Source: Pseudarthrobacter polychromogenes (GTDB lineage Bacteria > Actinomycetota > Actinomycetes > Actinomycetales > Micrococcaceae). From it: 64,000 nt of DNA. The stretch covers positions 124,001-188,000 of the forward strand of contig NZ_BMKU01000002.1 in NCBI RefSeq assembly GCF_014644495.1. Direction: 5' to 3'. The translations under genes and the position numbers were made by a program. The number at the start of each line of letters is the position of its first letter. Position 1 is the stretch's first letter. The notes under the pieces are model-generated. The model had not been told where the DNA came from. It worked only from the letters and a program-made list of their open reading frames with translations, and made no database searches. Positions 45,140 to 54,240 of the stretch are shown one piece after another.

Positions 45140-46293
45140 GCGTGGGCTCCTTCGGGTGTGGCCGCCAGGGCGGCGGCGTGAGCGACGGGGGATGGAGGGG
45201 CGACTTCCCGGAGGCGCTCCGCCACGCTCTCCGGGGTTGTGTCGTTGATGAAAGCGCCCATGGCTGCCTCCGATCCTGCCAGGTACTTGAGCTTATCGGC
45301 AGCCCGCCGCGGCGATGTCAGCTGGAGGTGGAGGTATCCGGAGGGCCGCAGGACCGGGTCCAGGGGAGCCTGGTGCCAGGCCGAGATATAGGGCGTGGGC
45401 GTGGGGTAAAGGGCGTCAACCCGCTGGAGAAGGTTGAGGTAGACGGACGCGAGCTCATCCTTCTCCTCGCCGCTCAGCGCCGCCAGGTCCGGGACCTGGC
45501 GGTGGGGCACCAGGTGGATTTCCAGCGGCCATCGGGCAGCAAAGGGAACGTAGGCGCTGAAGTTTTCGCCTTCCAGGACCATCCTGCTGCCGTCTTCCCT
45601 TTCAGAGCGCAACAAGGACCCGGTGAGTGTTTCCCGGCCCTCGTGGGCGTCATGGAACTTGCGGGCCGCGGCCCCCAAAACTCCCGCGCGGGGCGTGACG
45701 TAGGGGTAGGCGTAAATTTGCCCGTGGGGGTGGTGGAGCGTGACGCCGATGTCGGCACCGCGGTTCTCGAACGGAAAGACCTGCTTGATTCCGGGGAGGG
45801 CACTCAAAGCCTCCGTGCGGTGCGCCCACGCCTCGATGACGGTCCGAGCACGGGCTTCCCCCAGTTCACTGAAGGAACCGGTGTGGGACGGGGTGAACGC
45901 CACTACCTCGCAGCGGCCGTATGCGGGCCCCTTTGTTCCCCATGTTGTTTCCTCCGGAACCGGGCCCAGCGCCGGCCCCAGCGACGGGAACCGGTTCTCG
46001 AACACCACCACGTCATAGTCCGACGCAGGAATCTCGGAAGGATTACCGGCGGTGGTGGGGCATATCGGGCACTGGTCCGCCGGAGGAAGGTGGGTGCGGG
46101 TCTGGCGGTGCGCGGCCACGGCAACCCACTCGTCGGTCAGCGCGTCATAGCGGACCTCGCCGGGTTCACCCCTCGGGGGAAGGCCCCGCTGGTCCGTGGT
46201 GAGTTCGGCGATGCGCGACTTGGGCGCTGCAGCGTCGTCGAAATAGATCAGCTCCCTGCCGTCGGAGAGTCTGGTGCTCGTGATACCTGTCAT
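45136..46293 (-). CDS. galT: galactose-1-phosphate uridylyltransferase
   Basis: Second step of the Leloir pathway, exchanging UMP between UDP-glucose and galactose-1-phosphate. The active-site histidines are in LHHPHGQIYAY and the zinc Cys pair in QCPICPTTAG. ATG at 46293 is preferred (385 residues); an ATG six codons earlier is also in frame. No galE is adjacent. An AT-rich promoter (TTGTTG and TATTCT elements) precedes it on the minus strand. Confidence 0.95.
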   Translation of the reverse strand: MTGITSTRLSDGRELIYFDDAAAPKSRIAELTTDQRGLPPRGEPGEVRYDALTDEWVAVAAHRQTRTHLPPADQCPICPTTAGNPSEIPASDYDVVVFENRFPSLGPALGPVPEETTWGTKGPAYGRCEVVAFTPSHTGSFSELGEARARTVIEAWAHRTEALSALPGIKQVFPFENRGADIGVTLHHPHGQIYAYPYVTPRAGVLGAAARKFHDAHEGRETLTGSLLRSEREDGSRMVLEGENFSAYVPFAARWPLEIHLVPHRQVPDLAALSGEEKDELASVYLNLLQRVDALYPTPTPYISAWHQAPLDPVLRPSGYLHLQLTSPRRAADKLKYLAGSEAAMGAFINDTTPESVAERLREVAPPSPVAHAAALAATPEGAHA

Positions 46294-46393
46294 GAAAAAA
46301 GTGTGGCACATTCGATCAAAAAAGAATAGTTAACAACAAAAAGTCACAAGGTGGTGCTGCGTGCCAGGACCGCCGCGGGGTACGGTATTGCTC

Positions 46394-47347
46394 ATGACTT
46401 CACGTTCACCCCAGGAACCCGTGCCGGCGATGCAGGGCTATGCCACCGGCAGGCAGTATGAACTCCGCCGCGGCGACGCCTCGGCTGTGGTTACGGAGCT
46501 GGCCGCAGGCCTTCGTTCCTTCAGCAGGGGAGGAACCCTCCTGACGGAGACATACGGCGACGACGAGATTGCACCCGGTGCCGCCGGCATCACCCTGGCG
46601 CCCTGGGCCAACCGCGTGGAGGACGGAATCTGGTTCCTGAACGGCAAGAAACAGCAGCTGGACATCACCGAGGTTGCCCGGAATAACGCCAGCCACGGCC
46701 TGCTCCGCAATTCCGCCTACGCGCTGGTGGATGAGTCGGAGCACTCCGTGACGCTGGAAGCCACCATCTTCCCGCAGCACGGGTATCCCTTCCTGGCCCG
46801 GCACCGGGTGCAGTACGGGATCGACGGCGGCCTCGGGCTGGTGGTCCGCCAGACCCTGCTGAACGACGCCAGGGAGCCCGCACCATTCGTCCTGGGTGCC
46901 CATCCCTACCTGAGGCTGGGCGATGTACCTATTCAAGAGCTGGTCCTGAAGGTAGCGGCCGACACGCGCCTGGTGGCCGATGACCGCCTGATTCCCCGCA
47001 GCTCCGCCCCGGTGCAGGGGGACTCGGATTTCAGGACAGGGCTGAACATCGCTGCGCTGGACGTGGACGTCGCCTTGACGGACCTGCGCTACGAGGCAGG
47101 GAAGGCCCGCCACACACTGTCGGCCCCGGACGGCAGGCGGGTAAGCCTGTGGCAGGACGAAGCCTGCCGCTACGTCCACGTCTTTGTCAGCACCCAGTAT
47201 CCGGGCCGCAGCCGGGCCGTGGCCGTTGAGCCCATGACCGGGCCGGCCAACGCCTTCAACTCCGGTGACGGCCTGCGCTGGCTAAGCCCTGGCGGTTCCT
47301 TCACCATCGAGTGGGGCATTGACTACACCCCGGGCGCCGGCGGGTAG
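46394..47347 (+). CDS. aldose 1-epimerase family protein
   Basis: Galactose mutarotase-like beta-sandwich protein of 317 residues, divergent from galTK. Motifs: LAPWANRVEDGIW near residue 73, NNASHGLLRN with the catalytic-site His, VLGAHPYLRLGD and VAVEPMTGPANAFNSGDGL at the C-terminus. It should interconvert alpha and beta forms of galactose or a related sugar. ATG at 46394 is chosen; GTG at 46361 is possible. The divergent position supports a role in galactose use. Confidence 0.9.
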   Translation: MTSRSPQEPVPAMQGYATGRQYELRRGDASAVVTELAAGLRSFSRGGTLLTETYGDDEIAPGAAGITLAPWANRVEDGIWFLNGKKQQLDITEVARNNASHGLLRNSAYALVDESEHSVTLEATIFPQHGYPFLARHRVQYGIDGGLGLVVRQTLLNDAREPAPFVLGAHPYLRLGDVPIQELVLKVAADTRLVADDRLIPRSSAPVQGDSDFRTGLNIAALDVDVALTDLRYEAGKARHTLSAPDGRRVSLWQDEACRYVHVFVSTQYPGRSRAVAVEPMTGPANAFNSGDGLRWLSPGGSFTIEWGIDYTPGAGG

Positions 47348-47386
47348 CGGTTTCCGAATCAGCTTCCGCTGGGGAAGTATTGGGCT

Positions 47387-48721
47387 ATGACGCCAGCAGA
47401 GGATGCCGTTACCTCCACCAGCCTTAACCCAGGCCCGCAACGGCCTGACTCCAGCCAGCCTGTCCGGGTCCTCGCGGACCGTGAACTGGACCGGGACATA
47501 CCCTACGGCGTCCGCATCGCAGCCTCCTGGGCCTGGCGCGTGGGGCTGATCCTCCTCGTGGGAGGCGCGCTCGTCTGGCTGTTGAGCCGGATCAGCTTCC
47601 TCATCATCCCCGTCATGGTGGCTGCGCTCCTCGCTGGACTCCTCAGCCCGGTGGTGCGGTGGCTTAAGCAGTACAGGCTGCCTGCGGGAGCGGCCGTCGC
47701 CGTCACCGTTGTGGCCTTCATCGCCCTGATCGGCGGGTCGCTTGCCCTGGTGGGACGGCAGCTGGTTTCAGGCTTCGGCGAACTCTGGTCGGAGGCGCTG
47801 GCAGGGGTCAAGCAGATCCAGGACTGGCTGTCCGACGGGCCGCTGCACCTGACCGCCGCCCAGATGGACCAGTACCTGCAGGAAGCAACCACCGCGCTGC
47901 AGGACAACACCAGCAGCATCGTCAGCGGGGCGCTGTCCTTTGGCAGCACGGCCGGGCACTTTGCCGCCGGGCTCATCCTGGCGCTGTTTATCCTGATCTT
48001 CTTCCTGCTGGAAGGGGACCGGATCTGGACGTTCCTGGTCCGGCTGCTTCCCAGGAAGGCCAGGGCGGCAGCGTTCGGCGCCGGGCGCAAGGGCTGGACA
48101 TCCATGGTCAGCTACGCGCGCATCCAGATGTTTGTGGCCTTTGTGGACGCGGTGGGAATCGGCGCGGGCGCCGCCATTATCGGGGTACCCCTGGCGCTGC
48201 CGCTGAGCGTGCTCGTCTTCATCGGTTCGTTCATCCCCATCGTCGGCGCCCTGGTGACGGGTGCTATCGCGGTCCTGCTGGCACTGGTGGCGAACGGCCC
48301 CATCAACGCCCTGATCATGCTGGGCATCGTGCTCCTCGTCCAGCAGCTGGAAAGCCATATCCTGCAGCCGCTGATCATGGGCAAGGCAGTGGCCCTGCAT
48401 CCGGTGGCGGTGATCCTCTCGGTGGCGGCAGGATCCTACCTCGCAGGCATCCCCGGTGCCCTGTTCTCGGTGCCCATCCTCGCCGTCGCAAATTCCTCCA
48501 TTCGCTACATTGCCGCCAGAACGTGGGAACATGAACAAGTGCCGGCTTTAGCCGGAGGACCCACGACGGCGGGCGCCGGACCGGACAACACCTTCCGGGA
48601 CGTCCGGCCGCCAGCGGCACTCAAACGCGGCAAGGGCGCCGCCGCCGGCACCACAGCAGAACTGCCTGACGCCCCTCCCACTGCGGAACCGGGCGCAGGG
48701 GCCGAATCCAGAGGAGAATAG
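47387..48721 (+). CDS. AI-2E family (UPF0118) transporter
   Basis: 444-residue membrane protein with seven or eight helices and the family motifs RISFLIIPVMVAALLAG, the PLALPLSVLVFIGSFIPIVGA block and LVQQLESHILQPLIMG. Members are proposed to export autoinducer-2 or other small molecules, or to act as Na+/H+ antiporters. A polar N-terminus and a 60-residue Ala/Gly/Pro tail flank the core. It starts 39 bases after the epimerase; ilvA begins 3 bases past its stop. Confidence 0.9.
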   Translation: MTPAEDAVTSTSLNPGPQRPDSSQPVRVLADRELDRDIPYGVRIAASWAWRVGLILLVGGALVWLLSRISFLIIPVMVAALLAGLLSPVVRWLKQYRLPAGAAVAVTVVAFIALIGGSLALVGRQLVSGFGELWSEALAGVKQIQDWLSDGPLHLTAAQMDQYLQEATTALQDNTSSIVSGALSFGSTAGHFAAGLILALFILIFFLLEGDRIWTFLVRLLPRKARAAAFGAGRKGWTSMVSYARIQMFVAFVDAVGIGAGAAIIGVPLALPLSVLVFIGSFIPIVGALVTGAIAVLLALVANGPINALIMLGIVLLVQQLESHILQPLIMGKAVALHPVAVILSVAAGSYLAGIPGALFSVPILAVANSSIRYIAARTWEHEQVPALAGGPTTAGAGPDNTFRDVRPPAALKRGKGAAAGTTAELPDAPPTAEPGAGAESRGE

Positions 48722-48724
48722 TCC

Positions 48725-49963
48725 GTGAACATCCTTGAAACCCTTCCCGTCACGCTGGACGATGTCCTGGAGGCGCAGAAGCTGCTCGACGGGATTATTG
48801 CGCGAACACCGGTGGAATCGTCCCGCGCCCTCGGGAAGATGGCCGGCGGGGATGTCTACTTCAAGTGCGAAAACCTCCAGCGGGCCGGATCGTTCAAGGT
48901 GCGCGGCGCCTACGTCCGCATGGCGAAGCTTTCCCCCGAGGAGAAAAAGCGCGGCGTGGTGGCAGCCTCCGCAGGCAACCACGCCCAGGGCGTCGCCGTG
49001 GCCGCCAAGAGCCTTGGCATCAAAGCCCGCATCTACATGCCGCTGGGCGTTGCGCTACCCAAGCTGGCCGCCACCCGCAGCCACGGTGCGGAGGTCATCC
49101 TGCATGGCCACAACGTTGACGAGGCGCTCGCCGAAGCCCAGCGGTACAGCAACGAGACGGGAACCGTCTTCGTGCACCCTTTCGACAACGTGGACGTCGT
49201 GGCAGGCCAGGGAACCCTGGGGCTTGAGATCCTTGAACAGGTACCCACAGTGGACACCATCCTCATGGGCGTGGGAGGCGGCGGGCTCCTGGCCGGGGTC
49301 GCCGTCGCCATCAAGGCCCGGGCCAAAGAACTGGGGCGGGAGATCCGCATTATCGGGGTCCAGGCGGAGAACGCTGCTGCCTACCCGCCCTCTTTGGCCG
49401 CTGACGCGCTGGTGCCCCTGAAGAAGGTGTCCACCATGGCGGACGGCATCGCCGTCGGCCGTCCCGGGCAGCTCCCGTTCAGCATCATCCGAGAACTCGT
49501 TGATGACGTCGTGACGGTCAGCGAAGACTCGCTGGCACGTGCCCTGATCTTCCTGCTGGAGCGGGCCAAGATGGTGGTGGAACCGGCCGGTGCCGTTGGC
49601 GTGGCGGCGCTGATGGACGGCAAGATCGAAAACCCGGGAACCACCGTGGTGGTCCTATCGGGCGGCAACATCGACCCCATGCTGATGCTCAAGGTCATCC
49701 AGCGGGGCCTTTCCGCTGCCGGGCGCTACATGACCGTCCGCATGATGCTCGATGACCGGCCCGGTTCACTGGCCACCATCGCCAGGATCATCGCCGAGAA
49801 CGATGCCAACGTCACCGGCCTGGACCATACCCGGGTGGGCGGCTCCATCAGCATGGGCGACGTGTCCATCACCGTGAACCTGGAAACCAAAGGCCACCAG
49901 CACGGCGAACAGGTCCTCAGCGCCCTGCGCGCCGAAGGCTTCCAGCCCATCGTGGTGCACTAG
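48725..49963 (+). CDS. ilvA: threonine ammonia-lyase
   Basis: PLP enzyme deaminating threonine to 2-oxobutyrate, first step of isoleucine synthesis. PLP-binding lysine in AGSFKVRGAYVRM near residue 58; Gly-rich MGVGGGGLLAGV near residue 180; a single C-terminal ACT domain (YMTVRMMLDDRPGSLATIA) from about residue 335. With 412 residues and one ACT-like domain it resembles the short class, so isoleucine feedback may be limited. GTG start. Confidence 0.95.
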   Translation: MNILETLPVTLDDVLEAQKLLDGIIARTPVESSRALGKMAGGDVYFKCENLQRAGSFKVRGAYVRMAKLSPEEKKRGVVAASAGNHAQGVAVAAKSLGIKARIYMPLGVALPKLAATRSHGAEVILHGHNVDEALAEAQRYSNETGTVFVHPFDNVDVVAGQGTLGLEILEQVPTVDTILMGVGGGGLLAGVAVAIKARAKELGREIRIIGVQAENAAAYPPSLAADALVPLKKVSTMADGIAVGRPGQLPFSIIRELVDDVVTVSEDSLARALIFLLERAKMVVEPAGAVGVAALMDGKIENPGTTVVVLSGGNIDPMLMLKVIQRGLSAAGRYMTVRMMLDDRPGSLATIARIIAENDANVTGLDHTRVGGSISMGDVSITVNLETKGHQHGEQVLSALRAEGFQPIVVH

Positions 49964-49971
49964 GAAAAGCC

Positions 49972-50592
49972 ATGGCCGGACTGACGGGAAACGGAAGCTT
50001 GGGGCAGCGCAGGACCGTGGCCGCCCGGGCCAAGGGCGGCCTGCTGGTGCTGGGGACCTTTGTGGTTCTCCTCTTTGTTATCGAGCTGTTCAACATGGTG
50101 ATGCTGCGCTCGCTCAACGCGACGTTCGGGCTCCGGCCCAGGAGCGCCGACGGGCTGCTGGACATCTTCACATTCCCGCTCCTGCACGCGAACCTGAACC
50201 ATCTGCTGTCCAACAGCCTGCCGCTGATCATCTTTGGGTTCCTGGTGTTCCTTTCGGGCCTCAGGGTGTTCCTGACCGCCCTGGCCTTCAGCTGGCTGGG
50301 GTCCGGCCTCACGGTCTGGCTGATTGGCGACGGCGGCGTCACTGTGGGTGCCTCGGGACTGGTTTTCGGGCTGTTTTCGTTCCTGCTGGTCCGCGGGTTC
50401 ATCAATCGGAGCTGGCGCCAGATCCTCCTGGCGGTTGTCCTCTTCATGGGCTACGGGAGCATCCTGCTGGGTGTCCTGCCTATCGCAGCCGGCTACATTT
50501 CCTGGCAGGCCCATCTGGGCGGCGCGGCCGGTGGGGTGGTGGCGGCCCTGCTGCTGCGGCGCCGCAGCCGCGCCCCCGGTCCGGCGCTGTAG
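49972..50592 (+). CDS. rhomboid family intramembrane protease
   Basis: Six-helix rhomboid fold, 206 residues. The HANLNHLLSNSLPL segment, the catalytic Ser in VGASGLVFGLFSF (residue about 126) and the catalytic His in WQAHLGGAAGG (residue about 183) are present. Its substrates are unknown. It follows ilvA by 8 bases and is followed by a strong terminator. Confidence 0.92.
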   Translation: MAGLTGNGSLGQRRTVAARAKGGLLVLGTFVVLLFVIELFNMVMLRSLNATFGLRPRSADGLLDIFTFPLLHANLNHLLSNSLPLIIFGFLVFLSGLRVFLTALAFSWLGSGLTVWLIGDGGVTVGASGLVFGLFSFLLVRGFINRSWRQILLAVVLFMGYGSILLGVLPIAAGYISWQAHLGGAAGGVVAALLLRRRSRAPGPAL

Positions 50593-50612
50593 GTATCAGG
50601 CCCTTAACGGCA

Positions 50613-50647
50613 AACGCTGGCCGCCCCTTTCCGGGGTGGCCAGCGTT
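50613..50647. terminator. bidirectional terminator between rhomboid and greA
   Basis: Fifteen-base stem with one G-U pair and a 5-base loop (TTTCC), between two convergent genes. AACGCTGGCC forms the base of the stem. Confidence 0.8.
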
Positions 50648-50674
50648 ACGTGTGCCACTGCGGGCTGGAAGCAA

Positions 50675-51169
50675 TCAGGCGGCGTACGGTTTGGCGGAGA
50701 GGATCTCCACCTTGATGTCCTTGCCGTTGGGTGCCGCGTAGCTGAGGGTGTCGCCTTCCTTGTGGCCAAGGATGGCCGCACCCAGCGGCGACTTCTCGCT
50801 GAAGACGTCCAGGTCCGAGTCGCCGGCAATTTCACGGGAACCGAGCAGGAAGGTCTCTTCGTCGCCGGCGATCCTGGCCACGACGATCATGCCGGGCTCC
50901 ACGATTCCGTCGTCTGCAGGAGCCTCGCCCACGTGGGCGTCGCGGAGCAGTGCAGTGAGCTGGCGGATGCGGGCCTCGATCTTGCCCTGCTCCTCCTTGG
51001 CTGCGTGGTAGCCACCGTTCTCCTTGAGGTCGCCCTCCTGCCGGGCTGCTTCAATCTTCTGGACGATCTCTGCCCGGCCAGCGCCGGAAAGGTGGTCCAG
51101 CTCTGCCTTCAGGCGGTCAAAAGCTTCCTGGGTGAGCCAGGCTGCAGCTGCGCTGTTGGTGGTAGACAC
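50675..51169 (-). CDS. greA: transcription elongation factor GreA
   Basis: Rescues stalled RNA polymerase by stimulating transcript cleavage. The N-terminal coiled-coil hairpin (LKAELDHLSGAGRAEIV, EGDLKENGGYHAAKEEQ with the acidic tip) and the C-terminal FKBP-like domain (LGAAILGHKEGDTLSYAAP) are intact. GTG at 51169 is chosen because GAGGAG lies 8 bases upstream; 164 residues. Confidence 0.96.
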   Translation of the reverse strand: MSTTNSAAAAWLTQEAFDRLKAELDHLSGAGRAEIVQKIEAARQEGDLKENGGYHAAKEEQGKIEARIRQLTALLRDAHVGEAPADDGIVEPGMIVVARIAGDEETFLLGSREIAGDSDLDVFSEKSPLGAAILGHKEGDTLSYAAPNGKDIKVEILSAKPYAA

Positions 51170-51351
51170 GGACTTCTCCTCTGGTGGTCCTACATGCAAA
51201 AGACCCCGCCACGGTGGCCACTTGTGGAACAGTAACCAGCTCAGCGGGGTAAAGGTATTGCTCCATTGTAGTCAATCCCTTGGACTTAACCCAACAGGGA
51301 AGCGGCGCACGTCACAGGCCCGGGCCTGCTTCCGGGCCCGCGCGTCCGGTG

Positions 51352-51804
51352 CTACGTGCCTGCCGCCCAGCAGCTGTCCACCACGCCGGATACCGGCAGT
51401 GATTCGGTGCGCACGGCCACGCGCTGGGCAACCGTGCGGCCGCCGTCGGCTGTTTCCGTGGCCTCGGCGGGAGGAATGTCCACAACCTTCCATCCCACCA
51501 CCGCAAACTTCGAGTCCAGTGCCTTGACCGCGCACTTGACTGCGGTTCCCGGCTCGCGGGTGACCTGGAAGTCCACCTCCGCCAGCGTGGCGTCCGTGGT
51601 GCTGTAGCCGATGTCCTTGAACGTCACGTCGGACAAGGACTGGGACGTGGAAACCCACGCCAGGAATCCGATTCCTGCGGCCAGCGCCGCCCCGCCAATG
51701 ACGCGTTTGGCTGTCGGCGTAAGCGTGCGCTTTTTAGCCCCATATCGATTGGCTAGGCTAGTGTCTGCGGGCGCGGGTTGGGCCGGCTGGTCCGGGGAAG
51801 TCAC
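51352..51804 (-). CDS. DUF4307 membrane protein
   Basis: 150-residue protein with a cytoplasmic tail (LANRYGAKKR), one transmembrane helix (RVIGGAALAAGIGFLAW) and a small external domain with two cysteines (VKCAVKALD, DSCWAAG). Found widely in actinobacteria beside greA and mca; the function is unknown. It is divergent from mca with about 118 bases between. Confidence 0.88.
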   Translation of the reverse strand: MTSPDQPAQPAPADTSLANRYGAKKRTLTPTAKRVIGGAALAAGIGFLAWVSTSQSLSDVTFKDIGYSTTDATLAEVDFQVTREPGTAVKCAVKALDSKFAVVGWKVVDIPPAEATETADGGRTVAQRVAVRTESLPVSGVVDSCWAAGT

Positions 51805-51922
51805 CTCACCAGTTTAGTGCCCTTTCCGGAAGCGGCTTGTCAGCAGCCCCTCCAGGCGTCCGCCCGTTCAAGCCATCCGATCAGCAGCCACAGGCAGCAG
51901 AAGAATAAGGAGCCGTCCTTCG

Positions 51923-52828
51923 ATGACAGCGTCCAGCACCACCCCGGCGCCGCTACGGCTGCTCGCAGTCCATGCCCATCCGGATGACGAGTCCAGCAAG
52001 GGCGCTGCGACGATGGCCAAGTATGCAGCCGCCGGCGTCGACGTCCTGGTGGCCACGTGCACCGACGGCTCCAGGGGGGACATCCAAAACCCGGCCGTTG
52101 AGGGGGAGCCGCACCCCAAACGGGACATGGCCGGCGCCAGGCGCCTGGAGATGGAACGGGCGGCGGCCATCCTCGGCGTCAGCCAGCGGTGGCTGGGTTT
52201 CGTGGATTCCGGCCTGCCTGAAGGTGATCCGCTTCCTCCCCTCCCTGCGGGATCATTCGCCACCCTGCCCCTGCAACGCGCTGCCGCGCCCCTGGTCCGG
52301 CTGGTCCGGTCCTTCAAGCCGCACGTCATCCTCAGTTATGACGAAAACGGCGGCTACCCCCATCCGGACCACATCATGGCGCACCGCGTTGCCGTGGAAG
52401 CCTTCGAGTCCGCCGGTGACGCTTCGCGCTACCCGGACGCCGGGAAGCCGTGGGAACCCAGCAAGCTCTACTACGACAGGGCCTTCAGCCCGGAGCGCTT
52501 CCGGGCCCTCCATTTCGCCCTGGAGGAAGCCGGGCTCCAGTCCCCGTACGCCGAGCGGCTCGCCGCCTGGCTTGAAGCGGACGCCGAGGGCCACACGCCT
52601 CCGCCCGCCACACATCCCACCACCACCCAGGTGGACTGCGGCGACTTCTTCGAAGTGCGCGACGACGCGCTCCGGGCCCACCGAACCCAGGTGGATCCCC
52701 TCGGGTTCTTTTTTGCCGTGTCCCCGGAGATGCAGCGGCGGGCCTGGCCGTGGGAAGACTACTCCCTCATCCGCTCCCGGGTTCCTTCCGAACTCCCGGA
52801 GCGGGATCTGTTTGCAGGGCTAAGATAG
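51923..52828 (+). CDS. mca: mycothiol S-conjugate amidase
   Basis: Zinc amidase cleaving mycothiol S-conjugates of toxins to release a mercapturic acid. The MshB/Mca zinc motif is AVHAHPDDESSKGAA near residue 12 with the second His in HPDHIMAHRVAVEA near residue 147; TCTDGSRGDIQNP is Mca-type. The length, 301 residues, supports Mca over MshB. Good marker for an actinobacterium making mycothiol. Confidence 0.94.
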   Translation: MTASSTTPAPLRLLAVHAHPDDESSKGAATMAKYAAAGVDVLVATCTDGSRGDIQNPAVEGEPHPKRDMAGARRLEMERAAAILGVSQRWLGFVDSGLPEGDPLPPLPAGSFATLPLQRAAAPLVRLVRSFKPHVILSYDENGGYPHPDHIMAHRVAVEAFESAGDASRYPDAGKPWEPSKLYYDRAFSPERFRALHFALEEAGLQSPYAERLAAWLEADAEGHTPPPATHPTTTQVDCGDFFEVRDDALRAHRTQVDPLGFFFAVSPEMQRRAWPWEDYSLIRSRVPSELPERDLFAGLR

Positions 52829-52928
52829 AAGCAGCCGGCAATTTCTATGTCGCGTAGAAGTTAGGGTATGGCGCTGTCGCCGTCCCTTCCGCGACCCCTG
52901 CCATCCGCTCCACAGAAGGTATATAACC

Positions 52929-53279
52929 GTGCATCACCTGCTCCTCAGTTTGGCCACCACCCCGACGCCCCTGCCGACGCCAACGCTGCGTGAGGGGATT
53001 TCCGAGGACCAGGTGACGCCCGGCCTGCTGGGCTTCATTATGACGGCGTTCTTCGTGGTTGCCACCGCGCTGCTGATCGTGGATATGGTGCGGCGCATCC
53101 GGCGGGTGCGTTACCGGGCGCAGGTGGAGGAGGACCGCATGGCCGCCGCTGCTGCGGCGGACGTTGAGGCAGCGGAGGCTGCTGATGCGGGGGCGCCCGG
53201 CCAGCAGGCCCGCGGTGGCGCCGTGCAAGGAACGGCCGACGGCGGGACGGACCCCGCGCAGGGCGACCAGCGGCACTGA
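52929..53279 (+). CDS. small single-pass membrane protein, unknown
   Basis: 116 residues: a short outer N-terminus, one helix (LLGFIMTAFFVVATALLIVDM), a basic stretch (RRIRRVRYRAQ) and an Ala/Glu/Gly-rich cytoplasmic tail. No motif was recognised. It starts with GTG, 100 bases after mca; no ribosome-binding site is obvious. Such proteins often accompany mca in related genomes, but no role is known. Confidence 0.7.
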   Translation: MHHLLLSLATTPTPLPTPTLREGISEDQVTPGLLGFIMTAFFVVATALLIVDMVRRIRRVRYRAQVEEDRMAAAAAADVEAAEAADAGAPGQQARGGAVQGTADGGTDPAQGDQRH

Positions 53280-53326
53280 CGCATTGACGTCGTCCCACAT
53301 GCGCCGCTGCGCCGGCTGAGGACCTC

Positions 53327-53343
53327 CGGGGCGCGCGGCCCCG
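53327..53343. terminator. short bidirectional hairpin between the membrane protein and trhA
   Basis: CGGGGC-GCGCG-GCCCCG stem-loop directly after the trhA stop codon. Weak: six base pairs and no T-run. Confidence 0.35.
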
Positions 53344-54102
53344 TCAGCTGAGGACGGCCGTGGCGATCGCCACGAAATGTGCAGCGAAAGCTACCACGGT
53401 CAGGGCATGGAACAGTTCGTGGAACCCGAAGTGGTGGTAGCTGAAATTCGGTTTCTTGAGGGCGTAGAAGACTGCCCCGGTGATGTACAGGATGCCGCCC
53501 ACGCAGATCAGGGCAGCTGCCAGGACGCTTGCCTGGAAGAACTGCGGCAGATAAAACAGTGCGCCGCAGCCCAGGGCGATGTAGATGGGTACGTAGAGCC
53601 AGCGGGGGGCGTCCGTCCACAGCAGCCGGAACAGAACACCGAGGATGGCCCCGGACCAGATGACCCACAGCAGCAGGACTGCCTGAGGCCTTTCCAGGAG
53701 GGTCCAGGCAAGTGGGGTGTAGCTGCCGGCGATCACCAGCATGATGTTGGTGTGGTCCAGCCGTTTGAGGACGATCTTGACCCCGGGCGACCAGTTGCCC
53801 CGGTGATAGACGGCGCTGACTCCAAAAAGCAGGACACCCGTGGCCGCGTAAATGGCGGACGTGATTTTGCGGTCCGCCGTCGGCGCAAGGGCCACCAGGA
53901 TGATCCCTGCCGCGAGGGCAAGGGGTGCTGTGACGGTGTGGATCCAGCCGCGCCACTTCGGCTTGATCATCAGCAGTTCGGCCAGCCGGACCGCGGCCTC
54001 GTCCATGGCGTTGTTTGCCGCACCGTTTGCTGCGCCGTTTCCCGTGCCGGAACCGGCCTTCGGCTGCGGCGTCCGGGGGGCCTCCGGGGTGTCGCTGTTC
54101 AT
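53344..54102 (-). CDS. trhA: PAQR/hemolysin III family membrane protein
   Basis: Seven-helix protein of the PAQR/TrhA group, 252 residues. The conserved metal-site residues are visible: SAVYHRGNW (Ser, His), LDHTNIMLVIAGSYTP (Asp, His) and FGFHELFHALTVVAF (two His). TrhA affects membrane-lipid composition and energy homeostasis; true hemolysin activity is not implied. The first 30 residues are a low-complexity Gly/Ala/Asn tail. An operator-like palindrome lies upstream. Confidence 0.92.
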   Translation of the reverse strand: MNSDTPEAPRTPQPKAGSGTGNGAANGAANNAMDEAAVRLAELLMIKPKWRGWIHTVTAPLALAAGIILVALAPTADRKITSAIYAATGVLLFGVSAVYHRGNWSPGVKIVLKRLDHTNIMLVIAGSYTPLAWTLLERPQAVLLLWVIWSGAILGVLFRLLWTDAPRWLYVPIYIALGCGALFYLPQFFQASVLAAALICVGGILYITGAVFYALKKPNFSYHHFGFHELFHALTVVAFAAHFVAIATAVLS

Positions 54103-54113
54103 GGTCCCAGAAT

Positions 54114-54133
54114 AACTTACGGATCGGTAAGTT
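54114..54133. promoter_or_regulatory. TetR-type operator candidate upstream of trhA
   Basis: AACTTACGGATCGGTAAGTT has 7-base arms with a 6-base centre. A second overlapping repeat CGGTAA-G-TTACCG is at 54125-54137. It sits 12 bases upstream of the trhA start, where it would block transcription. The nearest TetR gene is 8 kb away and has a different operator. Confidence 0.5.
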
Positions 54134-54240
54134 ACCGAAGGGTAGGTTTCTGGCGATCGCTGGTCCGGGCAGGAGGAGCGGGCCCTGGGCGCTTCGGACG
54201 GTAGCCTAGGATGTGCAAGTACGTACAGCGAGGAAGTCAG

